From positions 2,210,001 to 2,274,000 of the forward strand of contig NC_017249.1 of NCBI RefSeq assembly GCF_000284375.1: a DNA stretch of 64,000 bases, in the 5' to 3' direction. The position numbers and the translations under genes are program-made. The notes below the pieces were generated by a model. The model worked only from the letters and a program-made list of their open reading frames with translations, searched no databases and was not told where the DNA came from. Source of the DNA: Bradyrhizobium japonicum USDA 6. Lineage in GTDB: Bacteria > Pseudomonadota > Alphaproteobacteria > Rhizobiales > Xanthobacteraceae. Of the stretch, positions 7,628-16,211 are shown one piece after another (position 1 is the stretch's first letter; every line of letters begins with the position of its first letter).

Positions 7628-8809
7628 TCAGTACGAGCGGGGCATGCCGAGCACGTGCTCGGCGACGTAGGACAGCACGAGGTTGGTCGAGATCGGCGCC
7701 ACCTGGTAGAGCCGCGTCTCGCGGAATTTGCGCTCGACGTCGTATTCCTCGGCGAAGCCGAAGCCGCCATGGGTCTGGATGCAGGCATTCGCCGCCTCCC
7801 AGGACGCATCGGCCGCCAGCATCTTGGCCATGTTGGCCTCCGCGCCGCAGTCGAGCCCGGCTTCGTATTTGCGCGTGGCTTCCTTCACCATCAGCTCGGC
7901 CGCGCGCATCGAGGCATAGGCCTTGGCGATCGGGAACTGGATGCCTTGATTCTGGCCGATCGGCCGGCCGAACACCGCGCGCTCCTTGGCGTAGTTCGTG
8001 GCCTTGGCGATGAACCATTTGGCGTCGCCGACGCACTCGGCCGCGATCAGGATGCGCTCCGCGTTCATGCCGGAGAGGATGTAGCGGAACCCCTTGCCTT
8101 CCTCGCCGATCAGATTCTCCGCCGGCACCTTCATGTCGGTAAAGAACACTTCGGTGGTGGCGTGGTTCATCATGGTGCGGATCGGTCGGATCTCGAGGCC
8201 GTTGTTCTTGGCCTCGCGCATGTCGACGATGAAGACCGAGAGACCGTCGGTGCGCTTCTTGCTCTGCTCCTTCGGCGTGGTGCGCGCCAGCAGCACCATC
8301 AGGTCGGAATGCTCGGCCCGGCTGGTCCAGATCTTCTGGCCGTTGACGATGTAGCTGTCGTTGCCTTCCTTGCGCGCGAAGGTCTTCAGCGAGGAGGTGT
8401 CGGTGCCGCTGGTCGGCTCGGTGACGCCGAACGCCTGAAGCCGCAATTCGCCGCTGGCGATCTTCGGCAGGTACTTCGCCTTCTGCTCGTCATTGCCGTG
8501 CCGCAGCACGGTGCCCATCGTGTACATCTGGGCATGGCAGCCGCCGCCGTTGCAGCCCGCGCGCTGGATCTCTTCGAGGATCGCAGCCGCCGCGGAAAGC
8601 TTCAGGCCCGCGCCGCCATATTCCTCGGGGATCAGCACCGAGAGATAGCCGGCCTGCGTCAGCGCATCGACGAAGGCCTTGGGATAGGCCATCTCGCGGT
8701 CGAGCTTGCGCCAGTATTCGCCGGGAAACTGCGCGCAGAGCTTTGCGACGGCCTCGCGGATGTCGGCGTGATCTTCGGTGTGGTGTTGTTCACTCATGGC
8801 GTTTTCCAT
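7628..8809 (-). CDS. Acyl-CoA dehydrogenase family protein
   Basis: The 393-residue flavoprotein has the family signatures FGVTEPTSGTDTSSLKT (FAD/substrate loop), a middle beta-domain with YIVNGQKIWTSRAEHSDLM, and C-terminal QTHGGFGFAEEYDVERKFRETR. MENAMSEQ is the longest start; MSEQHHTED five codons in is an equally plausible ATG. It is the first gene of the four-gene minus cluster and divergent from a LysR gene. Expected reaction: alpha,beta-desaturation of an acyl-CoA with electron transfer to ETF. Confidence 0.9.
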   Translation of the reverse strand: MENAMSEQHHTEDHADIREAVAKLCAQFPGEYWRKLDREMAYPKAFVDALTQAGYLSVLIPEEYGGAGLKLSAAAAILEEIQRAGCNGGGCHAQMYTMGTVLRHGNDEQKAKYLPKIASGELRLQAFGVTEPTSGTDTSSLKTFARKEGNDSYIVNGQKIWTSRAEHSDLMVLLARTTPKEQSKKRTDGLSVFIVDMREAKNNGLEIRPIRTMMNHATTEVFFTDMKVPAENLIGEEGKGFRYILSGMNAERILIAAECVGDAKWFIAKATNYAKERAVFGRPIGQNQGIQFPIAKAYASMRAAELMVKEATRKYEAGLDCGAEANMAKMLAADASWEAANACIQTHGGFGFAEEYDVERKFRETRLYQVAPISTNLVLSYVAEHVLGMPRSY

Positions 8810-8884
8810 CGATGGCGGCAGTCAAGATAACGCCGGCCGATCCCCTGGCGTTGTGAAAACATCGCCAGCCCCCTATGCTCATTT

Positions 8885-8892
8885 GCTATAGC
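8885..8892. promoter_or_regulatory. Possible LysR binding core in the divergent spacer
   Basis: The spacer 8810-8922 between the acyl-CoA dehydrogenase operon and the LysR gene holds the palindrome GCTATAGC inside an AT-rich stretch (ATTTGCTATAGCGTAT). LysR regulators usually bind T-N11-A dyads in this position. The call rests on location and symmetry only. Confidence 0.35.
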
Positions 8893-8922
8893 GTATGAAG
8901 TAGCCTTCCAGGATTGGCAAGC

Positions 8923-9843
8923 ATGGATTTCCGGCAGCTCAGGACGTTCAGTTGCGTGGCGGAGCTCGGCAGCCTCTCCAAGGCGTCCGACACGTTGCGC
9001 GTGGCGCAGCCGGCGCTGAGCCGGCAGATCAAGCTCTTGGAACACGAGCTGCGCACCGAATTGTTCACGCGCAACGGACGCGGCATGGTGCTGACGGAAG
9101 CCGGCCGTCTCCTGCTGGCGCGCACCTCCGGCATCGTGCGGCAGATCGACCAGATCCGCGACGATATCCAGTCGACCAAGGGGCCGCCGTCCGGTCAGGT
9201 CGTGCTCGGCTTGGTTCCGACCGTGAGCTGCGTGCTGTCGGCGCGCTTCGCGCGGCGCTGCGTCGAAAGATTTCCCGGCATTTCGCTGCGCATCGTCGAG
9301 AGCTACAGCGGCCATCTGGTCGAATGGCTGCATCGCGGCGAGATGGATCTGGCCATTCTCTACGGTCGCTCCGCCGATCTGCATCTCAACGTGGAGAGCT
9401 TGGGGCGCGACAACATCGTCGCGGTTGGCCCGCGCGGCTGCGGCCTCGCGCGCAAGAAGAGCGTCGATGTCGGCTGGCTGCTGCGCCAGCGGCTGGTGCT
9501 GCCCAGTCATTCCCACGGTCTCCGCGCGCTGATCGAGCATGCGGCCGCCCAGCGCAAGATCAAGCTCAACGTCCAGCTCGAGGCGGATTCCTTCCGCGTG
9601 CTGACGAGCCTCGTCGAGGAAGGCCTCGGCTTCGCGCTGCTGCCGCCCTCGTCGGTCCACGGCGAGGTCGCCGACGGACGGCTGGAGACCGCGCCCGTAT
9701 CCAAGCCGATGACGCGCGAGCTCATTTTCGCCTCTCCGATCGACCGTCCGGCCTCAACGGCGTCGCTCGCCGTCACCGCATTGTTGCGCGAGGAAGTCGC
9801 CGCCTGCCGCAAGGAAGGCGTATGGGACATCAGGCTGGCCTGA
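8923..9843 (+). CDS. LysR family transcriptional regulator
   Basis: The N terminus MDFRQLRTFSCVAELGSLSKASDTLRVAQPALSR is a classic LysR helix-turn-helix (residues 1-60). The inducer-binding domain follows, giving about 306 residues in total. ATG 8923 is chosen over an in-frame TTG nine bases upstream because the family begins with MxxRQLRxF and an AGG lies 11 bases before it. It is divergent from the acyl-CoA dehydrogenase/CoA transferase/hydratase/decarboxylase genes and is their likely regulator. The C-terminal 20 residues (LLREEVAACRKEGVWDI) may belong to the effector domain. Confidence 0.9.
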   Translation: MDFRQLRTFSCVAELGSLSKASDTLRVAQPALSRQIKLLEHELRTELFTRNGRGMVLTEAGRLLLARTSGIVRQIDQIRDDIQSTKGPPSGQVVLGLVPTVSCVLSARFARRCVERFPGISLRIVESYSGHLVEWLHRGEMDLAILYGRSADLHLNVESLGRDNIVAVGPRGCGLARKKSVDVGWLLRQRLVLPSHSHGLRALIEHAAAQRKIKLNVQLEADSFRVLTSLVEEGLGFALLPPSSVHGEVADGRLETAPVSKPMTRELIFASPIDRPASTASLAVTALLREEVAACRKEGVWDIRLA

Positions 9844-9989
9844 CGCGCCAGCGCTGGGTTCTCGGAGGGATTTAAGGGACAAGCGTGCGGTCGGCCCTTC
9901 GCATATTGAGCGAGCTGTCATGCCGGAATTTTATAGCCGGGCGCGCGCTCCTCGAGCGCTAGGAGCACACTCTTCGTCCTACACTCGGT

Positions 9990-10110
9990 GTCATTGCCCG
10001 CGAAGGCGGGCAATCCAGTATTCCATGGACGGCGCCGGCTGGAATCGAGGAGCCGCGTGTACTGGATGCCCCGCCCCCCGTGCGCAATTGCGCACTAGGC
10101 GGGACATGAC
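9990..10110. repeat. Intergenic palindromic repeat (GTCATTGCCCGCG..GGGACATGAC type)
   Basis: The element starts with the hairpin GCCCGCGAAGGCGGGC followed by AATCCAGTA and ends with GTACTGGATGCCCC... and GGGACATGAC, the same layout as the repeats at 1112 and 46250. It fills the 316-base gap between the LysR gene and the convergent P450. No other gene-like frame is seen in the gap. Confidence 0.75.
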
Positions 10111-10159
10111 AGCAGAGATTGGCGAGGCCACTTGCCTTAAGGTAGTCCCTAGAACACGC

Positions 10160-11434
10160 CTACCCCGGAATCCTCACCGGCAGCGACTCATAGCCCTTGA
10201 TGAAGCTCGAATAGATCCGCTTCGGCTCGCCGACCACCTCGATCCGGTCGAACCGCTTCAGCATCTCTTCCCAGACGATCCGCAGCTGCAGCTCGGCCAG
10301 GCGCATGCCGACGCAGCGGTGGATGCCGAAGCCGAAGGAGAGGTGGGTCCTCGGGCGGGGGCGGTCGATGATGAAGTCGTTCGGCTTCTCGAACATCTCC
10401 TCGTCGCGGTTGCCGGAGACGTACCACATCACGACGCGGTCGCCCTTCTTGATGTGCTTGCCGCCGATCTCGGTGTCGGCAAGCGCGGTGCGCCGCATAT
10501 GCGCCAGCGGCGTCTGCCAGCGGATCACCTCGGGCACCATGGAGTCGATCAGCTCCGGATTGGCGCGCAGCTTGTCGAACTGCTCCGGGTTCTCGCTCAG
10601 CGCCAGCACCGAGCCGCTCATGGTGTTGCGCGTGGTGTCGTTGCCGCCGACGATGAGCAGGATGATGTTGCCCATGAGATTGTCGGGGTCCATGAAGCGC
10701 GTCGCGTCGTTATGCGCCATCAGCGACAGCAAATCGTTGCGCGGCGCCGAGTTGACGCGCTCGTTCCAGAGCTTGGACATGTAGGCGTAGCATTCGTCCA
10801 TCTCGCGGCGGCGCTCTTCGGCGGAGGCGACGATGCCGCTCTTGGGCAGCGCGGTCGCGACATCGGACCAGCGCGTCAGCTTGCGCCGCTCGTCCCAGGG
10901 GAAGTCGAACAGCGTGGCGAGCATCTGCGTCGTCAGCTCGATCGAGACGCGCTCGACGAAATTGAAGGTCTCGTTGCGCGGCAGGTTGTCGAGCACGGTC
11001 TGCGAGCGCTGGCGGATCAGTTTTGCCAGCTCGTCCAGATGCGTCGGCGTGAACATCGGCGACACCGTCTTGCGCTGCGCCGAATGCTGCGGCTGGTCCA
11101 TGGCGATGAAGCTCGGCCAGTCATAGCCCTGCGGCACGTCGCGGATCCCGATGCCGCCGAGCGTCGAGTCCGAGGAGAAGATGCCGTGACTGGTGTCGAC
11201 ATGCATGATGTCGTTGTACTTCACCACCGACCAGTACGGCTCGATCGGCGCATTGGTGCAGTAGTGCACCGGCTCTTCCTTGCGCAACCGCTCGAACCAC
11301 GGCCACAGGGTGTCGTCCTGGAACAGCCGGGGGGCGCCGGGGTGAAACTGCGCCAGCGGGGTCGCATAGGCCTCCTCGCGCGCCCTGCGCATGCGCTCGG
11401 CCTTGTCGGTTTTGACCGGAGTTTGGATGTTCAT
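10160..11434 (-). CDS. Cytochrome P450 (copy 1 of a tandem pair)
   Basis: The 424-residue soluble bacterial P450 has an I-helix oxygen motif GGNDTTRN, the ExxR of helix K (EVIRW) and haem loop FGFGIHRCVG with the thiolate C374. These features place it near the CYP125/CYP142/CYP108-like bacterial groups, but the family number cannot be fixed by eye. It has no fused reductase, and no ferredoxin or ferredoxin reductase gene lies nearby. GGAG precedes the ATG. It lies 97 bases downstream of a close paralogue. Confidence 0.92.
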   Translation of the reverse strand: MNIQTPVKTDKAERMRRAREEAYATPLAQFHPGAPRLFQDDTLWPWFERLRKEEPVHYCTNAPIEPYWSVVKYNDIMHVDTSHGIFSSDSTLGGIGIRDVPQGYDWPSFIAMDQPQHSAQRKTVSPMFTPTHLDELAKLIRQRSQTVLDNLPRNETFNFVERVSIELTTQMLATLFDFPWDERRKLTRWSDVATALPKSGIVASAEERRREMDECYAYMSKLWNERVNSAPRNDLLSLMAHNDATRFMDPDNLMGNIILLIVGGNDTTRNTMSGSVLALSENPEQFDKLRANPELIDSMVPEVIRWQTPLAHMRRTALADTEIGGKHIKKGDRVVMWYVSGNRDEEMFEKPNDFIIDRPRPRTHLSFGFGIHRCVGMRLAELQLRIVWEEMLKRFDRIEVVGEPKRIYSSFIKGYESLPVRIPG

Positions 11435-11531
11435 GGTCGTGGCTCCAGTTGGTTCTTGCTTTGCCTCTCCCCGCGCCCGTCCGCCGAAGCTTGGCGAAGG
11501 CGGGTGCGGGAAGAAGCAGCTTTCTCACGCG

Positions 11532-12797
11532 TCACGCGGAAATCTTCACCGGCAAGGTTTCAAGTCCCTTTACGAAACTCGAATAGACCCGTTTGGGTTC
11601 GCCGACCACGTCGATATGGTCGAAGCGCTTGAGGATCTCTTCCCAGATAATCTTGAGCTGAAGTTCGGCAAGCCGCAAGCCGACGCAGCGGTGAATGCCG
11701 AAGCCGAAGGACAGATGCGTGCGCGGCCGGGCGCGGTCGATGATGAAATCGTAGGGCTTTTCGATCGCTTCCTCGTCGCGGTTGCCCGAGACGTACCACA
11801 TCACGACCTTGTCACCTTGCTTGATCTGCTTGCCGCGGAACTCGAAGTCGGCAAGCGCGGTGCGGCGCATATGCGCCAGCGGCGTCTGCCAGCGGATCAC
11901 CTCCGGCACGAAACTGTCGAGCAGGCCGGGGTTCTCGCGCAGCTTGCGATACTGCTCCGGATGCTGGCTCAGCGCGTAGATCGATCCCGACATCGTGTTG
12001 CGGGTGGTGTCATTGCCGCCGACGATCAAAAGGATGAGATTGCCGAGGAAGTTTTTGGCATCCATGTCGCGCGTCGCGGCGCCATGCGCCATCATCGAGA
12101 GCAGGTCGCTCTTCGGCGGCTGCTCGATGCGCTCCTTCCACAGCCGCGCGAAATAGCCCGCGCATTCCGTCAGCTCGGCCTGCCGTTCGTCTTCGGTGGC
12201 GACGAGGCCGTCCGGCCCGGGAATGGTGGTGGCGATGTCAGACCAGCGCGTCAGCTTGCGGCGGTCCTCCCAGGGAAAGTCGAACAGCACCGCGAGCATC
12301 TGCGTGGTGAGTTCGATCGAGACACGATCGACCCAGTCGAACACCTCACCGCGCGGCAGATTGTCCAGGCACTCGGCCGAACGCTCGCGGATGCTGAGCG
12401 CGAGATTGTCCAGATGCGTCGGGGTGAACATCGGCGCCACGGTCTTGCGCTGCGCCGCGTGGCGCGGCGGATCCATCGAGATGAAACTCTCGCGGCGCAG
12501 GTCCGGGTCGATGTCGCGGATGGTGATACCGCCGAGCGCGGAGGCCGAGGAGAACACCGAATGGTTGGTCTCGATCTCCATGATGTCGTTGTAGCGCGTC
12601 ACCGACCAGTACGGCCCGAACATCGAGTCCTTGCAATAGTGCACGGGATCGTCGCGGCGCAGGCGATCGAAATAGGGCCAGAACGTATCCGTCCTGAACA
12701 ACTCGGGATCGCCCGGATCGAACTGCTCCAGCGGCAGTGACGTGGCGCGCGCGCGTAGCTCGTCGAGCTTCGCCGCGCTCTCGATGGTCCCGTGCAT
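11532..12797 (-). CDS. Cytochrome P450 (copy 2 of a tandem pair)
   Basis: From ATG 12797 the protein has about 421 residues, with C371 as haem ligand in FGFGIHRCVG, the I-helix motif GGNDTTRN and EVIRW in helix K. A GGGAGAG ribosome site seven bases upstream supports this start, though the frame stays open to 12863. The last 50 residues are nearly collinear with those of the neighbouring P450, so the two arose by duplication. Redox partners must be encoded elsewhere. The substrate is unknown; a terpenoid, steroid or alicyclic compound would be typical. Confidence 0.92.
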   Translation of the reverse strand: MHGTIESAAKLDELRARATSLPLEQFDPGDPELFRTDTFWPYFDRLRRDDPVHYCKDSMFGPYWSVTRYNDIMEIETNHSVFSSASALGGITIRDIDPDLRRESFISMDPPRHAAQRKTVAPMFTPTHLDNLALSIRERSAECLDNLPRGEVFDWVDRVSIELTTQMLAVLFDFPWEDRRKLTRWSDIATTIPGPDGLVATEDERQAELTECAGYFARLWKERIEQPPKSDLLSMMAHGAATRDMDAKNFLGNLILLIVGGNDTTRNTMSGSIYALSQHPEQYRKLRENPGLLDSFVPEVIRWQTPLAHMRRTALADFEFRGKQIKQGDKVVMWYVSGNRDEEAIEKPYDFIIDRARPRTHLSFGFGIHRCVGLRLAELQLKIIWEEILKRFDHIDVVGEPKRVYSSFVKGLETLPVKISA

Positions 12798-13101
12798 GAC
12801 CGCTCTCCCTGACATGAACCGCGCGTTCTCGTTGAATTCTGCGCTGCGGTATTTGATTTGCAATTACAGCCGGTTGTCTGCGTCGGAGCAAGGGAGAGTT
12901 TTGCCACATCCAACCTTTGCGAGAGGATTGAGCGGGCTGTCACGCGGATGTGTCAACGTGATCTCCCGCACGCCGTTCGAGAGGGAATCGTGCGAGAAAT
13001 GGACTGAAAATCGAGGTAGATCGAACCCAGCCATCTTGGGGATCGACCAATCCCTGATCTATAGTTTGACCGTACCAGGTCCGCACCCCGAGGTTGCCGC
13101 C

Positions 13102-14256
13102 GTGAACGACATGCAATGGGCCCCCATCGGCTCCGAACCCTTGCCCCCGCCGCTGCCGCCCACGCGGGTCGATTTCACCGGCAACCGCACCGAGTTCCGC
13201 AAAATGGTCACCAAGGGTGCCCTGCTTGAGCTCGTCACCTTCGGCTTCTACCGGTTCTGGCTGGTCACCGACATCCGACGTCATTTGTGGACGAACACCG
13301 CGGTCGATGGCGATGCCGCCGAATACACCGGCCGGGCCAAGGAGCTGCTGGTCGGCTTCCTGTTCGCGCTCGCGATCCTGGTGCCGATCTACCTTGCCTA
13401 TTTTCTCATCGGCATCGAGTTCGAGCGCTGGCAGGGCTTTGCCTCGACGCCGCTGTTCATCAGCTTCTATGCCTTCGGCCAGTTCGCGATTTTTCGCGCG
13501 CGGCGCTATCGCCTGACGCGCACGGTCTGGCGCGGGGTCCGGTTCTGGATGGACGGCTCGGGCTGGGCCTATTCGTTCCGCGCCATGGCGTGGGGCCTGC
13601 TTGTGTTCCTCACTCTCGGCCTGGCGTTGCCCTGGCGCGAGGCGTCGCTCGAACGCTACAAGATGCGGCACACCCATTACGGCGATCTCTCCGGCGATTT
13701 CGAAGGCGACGGCTGGACCTTCTTCAAGCGCGGCTGGTGGCTGTGGCTCTTGAGCCCGATCGCACTCGTGATCTTCCCGCTGGCCCCGTTCTTCTATGCC
13801 GAGTTCAAGGCGCGTGAATGGCGCTGGTGGCTCGACGGCATCCGCATCGGCGGTGTCAGCCTGTCCTCGGAGTTGCCGCACAACGCGTTCTACGGCCTGT
13901 ACTGGAAAGTGATCGGCTGGTGGATGCTGCTTTCGACTATTTTCGCCGCCTATATGGGTGGTGGCGCCTTGCTCGTCGTCCAGCTGAGCGGCGTTCCGGC
14001 TGATCAGGTCTTCGGCCCCGGAAATGCCGGCAAGAGCATCCCGATGCTGGTCATGATGGTCATCGGCTATTTCGCCGTGGCGCTAGCGATCAACATCGTC
14101 ATGCGGGTCTATCTGCAGCGCGATCTCTGGGCCAAGGTGCTGGAAACCGTCGAGGTGCACAACATCGGGGCCGCGGCGGATGTACGCGGCAGCGGTGAGC
14201 TTGCCAGCGCGCTCGGCGAGGGCTTTGCCGACGGGCTCGATGTCGCGGGATTCTGA
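13102..14256 (+). CDS. DUF898 (YjgN-like) multi-pass membrane protein
   Basis: Starting at GTG 13102 (or ATG 13111) the protein has about 384 residues. It contains the DUF898 pattern FTGNRTEFRKMVTKGALLELVTFGFYRFWLVTDIRRHLW at the N terminus and a repeat of the same theme (FWMDGSGWAYSFRAMAWG). At least six hydrophobic helices are seen. The in-frame region upstream of 13102 is not protein-like and overlaps the divergent P450, so it is excluded. The stop is 3 bases from the next gene, an M48 protease, suggesting an operon. Confidence 0.87.
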   Translation: MNDMQWAPIGSEPLPPPLPPTRVDFTGNRTEFRKMVTKGALLELVTFGFYRFWLVTDIRRHLWTNTAVDGDAAEYTGRAKELLVGFLFALAILVPIYLAYFLIGIEFERWQGFASTPLFISFYAFGQFAIFRARRYRLTRTVWRGVRFWMDGSGWAYSFRAMAWGLLVFLTLGLALPWREASLERYKMRHTHYGDLSGDFEGDGWTFFKRGWWLWLLSPIALVIFPLAPFFYAEFKAREWRWWLDGIRIGGVSLSSELPHNAFYGLYWKVIGWWMLLSTIFAAYMGGGALLVVQLSGVPADQVFGPGNAGKSIPMLVMMVIGYFAVALAINIVMRVYLQRDLWAKVLETVEVHNIGAAADVRGSGELASALGEGFADGLDVAGF

Positions 14257-14259
14257 TCT

Positions 14260-15372
14260 GTGAGTGAGTTGTCCACCGAGGTTCCGGCGCAGTCTGCCAA
14301 GCCGACGATCTTCTTCGACGGCGTGTCGAGCCGCAGGCGGGAGGTGTCGCTGGCGCTCGGTGACGCGCTCGACATCGTCGAGGAGGGCGGAGCGCCGGTT
14401 CGCTGGGCCTATGCCGACATTCGCCGCGCCGACAGTCCGGCCGGGATATTGCGCCTGGCCTCGACATCCGCGCCGCCGCTGGCGCGGCTTGAAATTCGCG
14501 ACGCCGCGCTCGCCGCAGACGTGATCGCCCGCTGCATGCGTCTCGACGAGCACCAGACCTCGCGCCGCGGTGTCGCAAAGATCGTCGGCTGGTCGGTGGC
14601 CGCCGCCGTTTCCATCGTTTGCGTCGTGCTGTTCGGTGTGCCGCTCGCTGCCGACCGGCTCGCGCCGCTGGTGCCCAAGCCGATCGAACGGCGCATCGGC
14701 GACGCCTCCGAAGTCCAGGTGAAAACCATCTTCGGCCGCAAAGCGTGCGAAGACCCCGCGGGCAAGGCCGCGTTCACAAAACTGGTCAATCGTCTGCGCG
14801 ATGCTGCCGGCCTCGATGACGATTCCATGACGGCCGGTGTGCTGCCGACCTCGGTGCCCAATGCATTCGCGCTGCCCGGCGGCAAGGTGTACGTGTTGAG
14901 GGGCTTGGTCGACAAGGCCGAAAACCCCGACGAGCTCGCCGGCATCCTTGCCCACGAGCTCGGCCATCTCAAGCATTACGACAACATGCGCGGGCTGATC
15001 TACAACGGCGGCACCTCGTTCCTGATCGGCCTGCTGTTCGGCGACGTCACCGGCTCGAGCGCCGTGATCTTCGCCTCGCGCAGCGTGGTCGAAGCCTCCT
15101 ATTCGCGCGAGGCCGAGACCGCCGCGGATACGTTCGCGATCGAGATCATGCACAAGCTCGGCCGCTCGCCGAAGCCCGCGGCCGAATTGATGTTTCGCAT
15201 CACCGGCAAGGAAGGCGGCTCCGGCCTCACCACGATCCTGGCGAGCCACCCGCTCACCGAAGACCGCCTCGCGCGCATGACGAAGGAAGATCGTCCCGCC
15301 AGCGGCCCGCCGCTGCTGACGGACAAGGAATGGCAGTCGCTCAAGCTGATTTGCAGCAGCGGGAAGATCTAA
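14260..15372 (+). CDS. M48 family membrane-anchored metallopeptidase
   Basis: The 370-residue protein starts at GTG 14260, three bases after the DUF898 stop. A cytoplasmic N-terminal domain precedes one transmembrane helix (about 106-128). The peptidase domain has zinc motif HELGH at 232-236 and third ligand region SREAETAAD. It probably acts on envelope proteins, like the HtpX/BepA class. Pairing with a DUF898 protein suggests a shared envelope-quality role, which is inference. Confidence 0.9.
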   Translation: MSELSTEVPAQSAKPTIFFDGVSSRRREVSLALGDALDIVEEGGAPVRWAYADIRRADSPAGILRLASTSAPPLARLEIRDAALAADVIARCMRLDEHQTSRRGVAKIVGWSVAAAVSIVCVVLFGVPLAADRLAPLVPKPIERRIGDASEVQVKTIFGRKACEDPAGKAAFTKLVNRLRDAAGLDDDSMTAGVLPTSVPNAFALPGGKVYVLRGLVDKAENPDELAGILAHELGHLKHYDNMRGLIYNGGTSFLIGLLFGDVTGSSAVIFASRSVVEASYSREAETAADTFAIEIMHKLGRSPKPAAELMFRITGKEGGSGLTTILASHPLTEDRLARMTKEDRPASGPPLLTDKEWQSLKLICSSGKI

Positions 15373-15381
15373 CCTTTTCGC

Positions 15382-16011
15382 CTACCGCGTCCCGTAAGCG
15401 CGGTCGCCGGCATCGCCGAGGCCCGGCAGGATAAAGCCGTTCTCGTCGAGACCTTCATCCACCGCAGCCGTCCAGATCGGAACGTCGGGATGCAGTCCGC
15501 GCAGCCGTTCGAGCCCTTCAGGGGCCGCGATCAGGCAGGCGAGGCGGATGTCCCTGGCGCCGCGCTCCTTCAGCCGGTCGATCGCGGCGACGGCCGTGTT
15601 GGCGGTCGCGACCACCGGGGTGACCACGATCGCCAGGCGCTCGCTGAGGTCGGACGGCGATTTGAAGAAATATTCGACCGCGGCAAAACTATGCGGCTCG
15701 CGGTAGAGGCCGATATGGGCGACGCGCGCGGTCGGCACCAGATCCATCATGCCGTCGACGAAGGTCGTGCCGGCGCGCAGCATCGGCACGAACACCAGCT
15801 TCTTGCCGGCGATCTTGGCCGAATGCATCGTCGCCAGCGGCGTCTCGATGACGGTATCGGCGAGCGGCAGATCCCGCGTGATCTCGTAGCACAGCAGCAT
15901 GCCGATCTCCTTGATCAGCTCGCGGAAGGACTTGGTCGAGATGGACTTGTCCCGCACCAGCGTCAGCTTGTGCTGCACCAGCGGATGATCGACGATCGTG
16001 ACGCCTTCCAT
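15382..16011 (-). CDS. upp: Uracil phosphoribosyltransferase homologue with altered PRPP loop (URC cluster)
   Basis: The 209-residue protein aligns along its length with UPRT. It has FVPMLRAG at 74-81, the C-terminal uracil-binding pattern [17 protein letters not shown], and the normal length. However, the PRPP signature usually read as D-P-M-L-A-T-G-G-S is T131-P-V-V-A-T-A-N-T here, losing the acid and both glycines. RAGLG is also RAGTT. It follows the URC1-like and DUF1688 genes on the same strand, as in the uracil-catabolism (URC) pathway. Activity may differ from salvage UPRT. Confidence 0.85.
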   Translation of the reverse strand: MEGVTIVDHPLVQHKLTLVRDKSISTKSFRELIKEIGMLLCYEITRDLPLADTVIETPLATMHSAKIAGKKLVFVPMLRAGTTFVDGMMDLVPTARVAHIGLYREPHSFAAVEYFFKSPSDLSERLAIVVTPVVATANTAVAAIDRLKERGARDIRLACLIAAPEGLERLRGLHPDVPIWTAAVDEGLDENGFILPGLGDAGDRAYGTR

Positions 16012-16066
16012 GAAACGCTCCTAACGAAATGCACCTGGGTGAAATGCGACCGGTTGATGCTTCTTC

Positions 16067-16211
16067 CCTTCTCCCCTTGCGGGAGAAGGTGGCGCGAAGC
16101 GCCGGATGAGGGGTCTCTCTCCACGAACTCCAATGAGAGATGCTCTTGCGGAGACAACCCCTCACCCGGCTTCGCTTTCGCGAAGCCACCCTCTCCCACA
16201 AGGGGAGAGGG
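16067..16211. repeat. Large imperfect inverted repeat (CTTCTCCCCTTGCGGG type)
   Basis: This element occupies the spacer between the UPRT and DUF1688 genes. It starts CCTTCTCCCCTTGCGGGAGA and ends with the complementary CCCTCTCCCACAAGGGGAGA. In between, GGATGAGGGG and CCCCTCACCCGG pair. A related copy is interrupted by an IS5 element at 55.3-56.6 kb. Confidence 0.75.

Noticed and set aside
12742-13101. Extension of the DUF898 frame into the P450 gene
   Set aside because: It runs antisense to the P450 start and has no protein-like character; GTG 13102 is near the conserved start.
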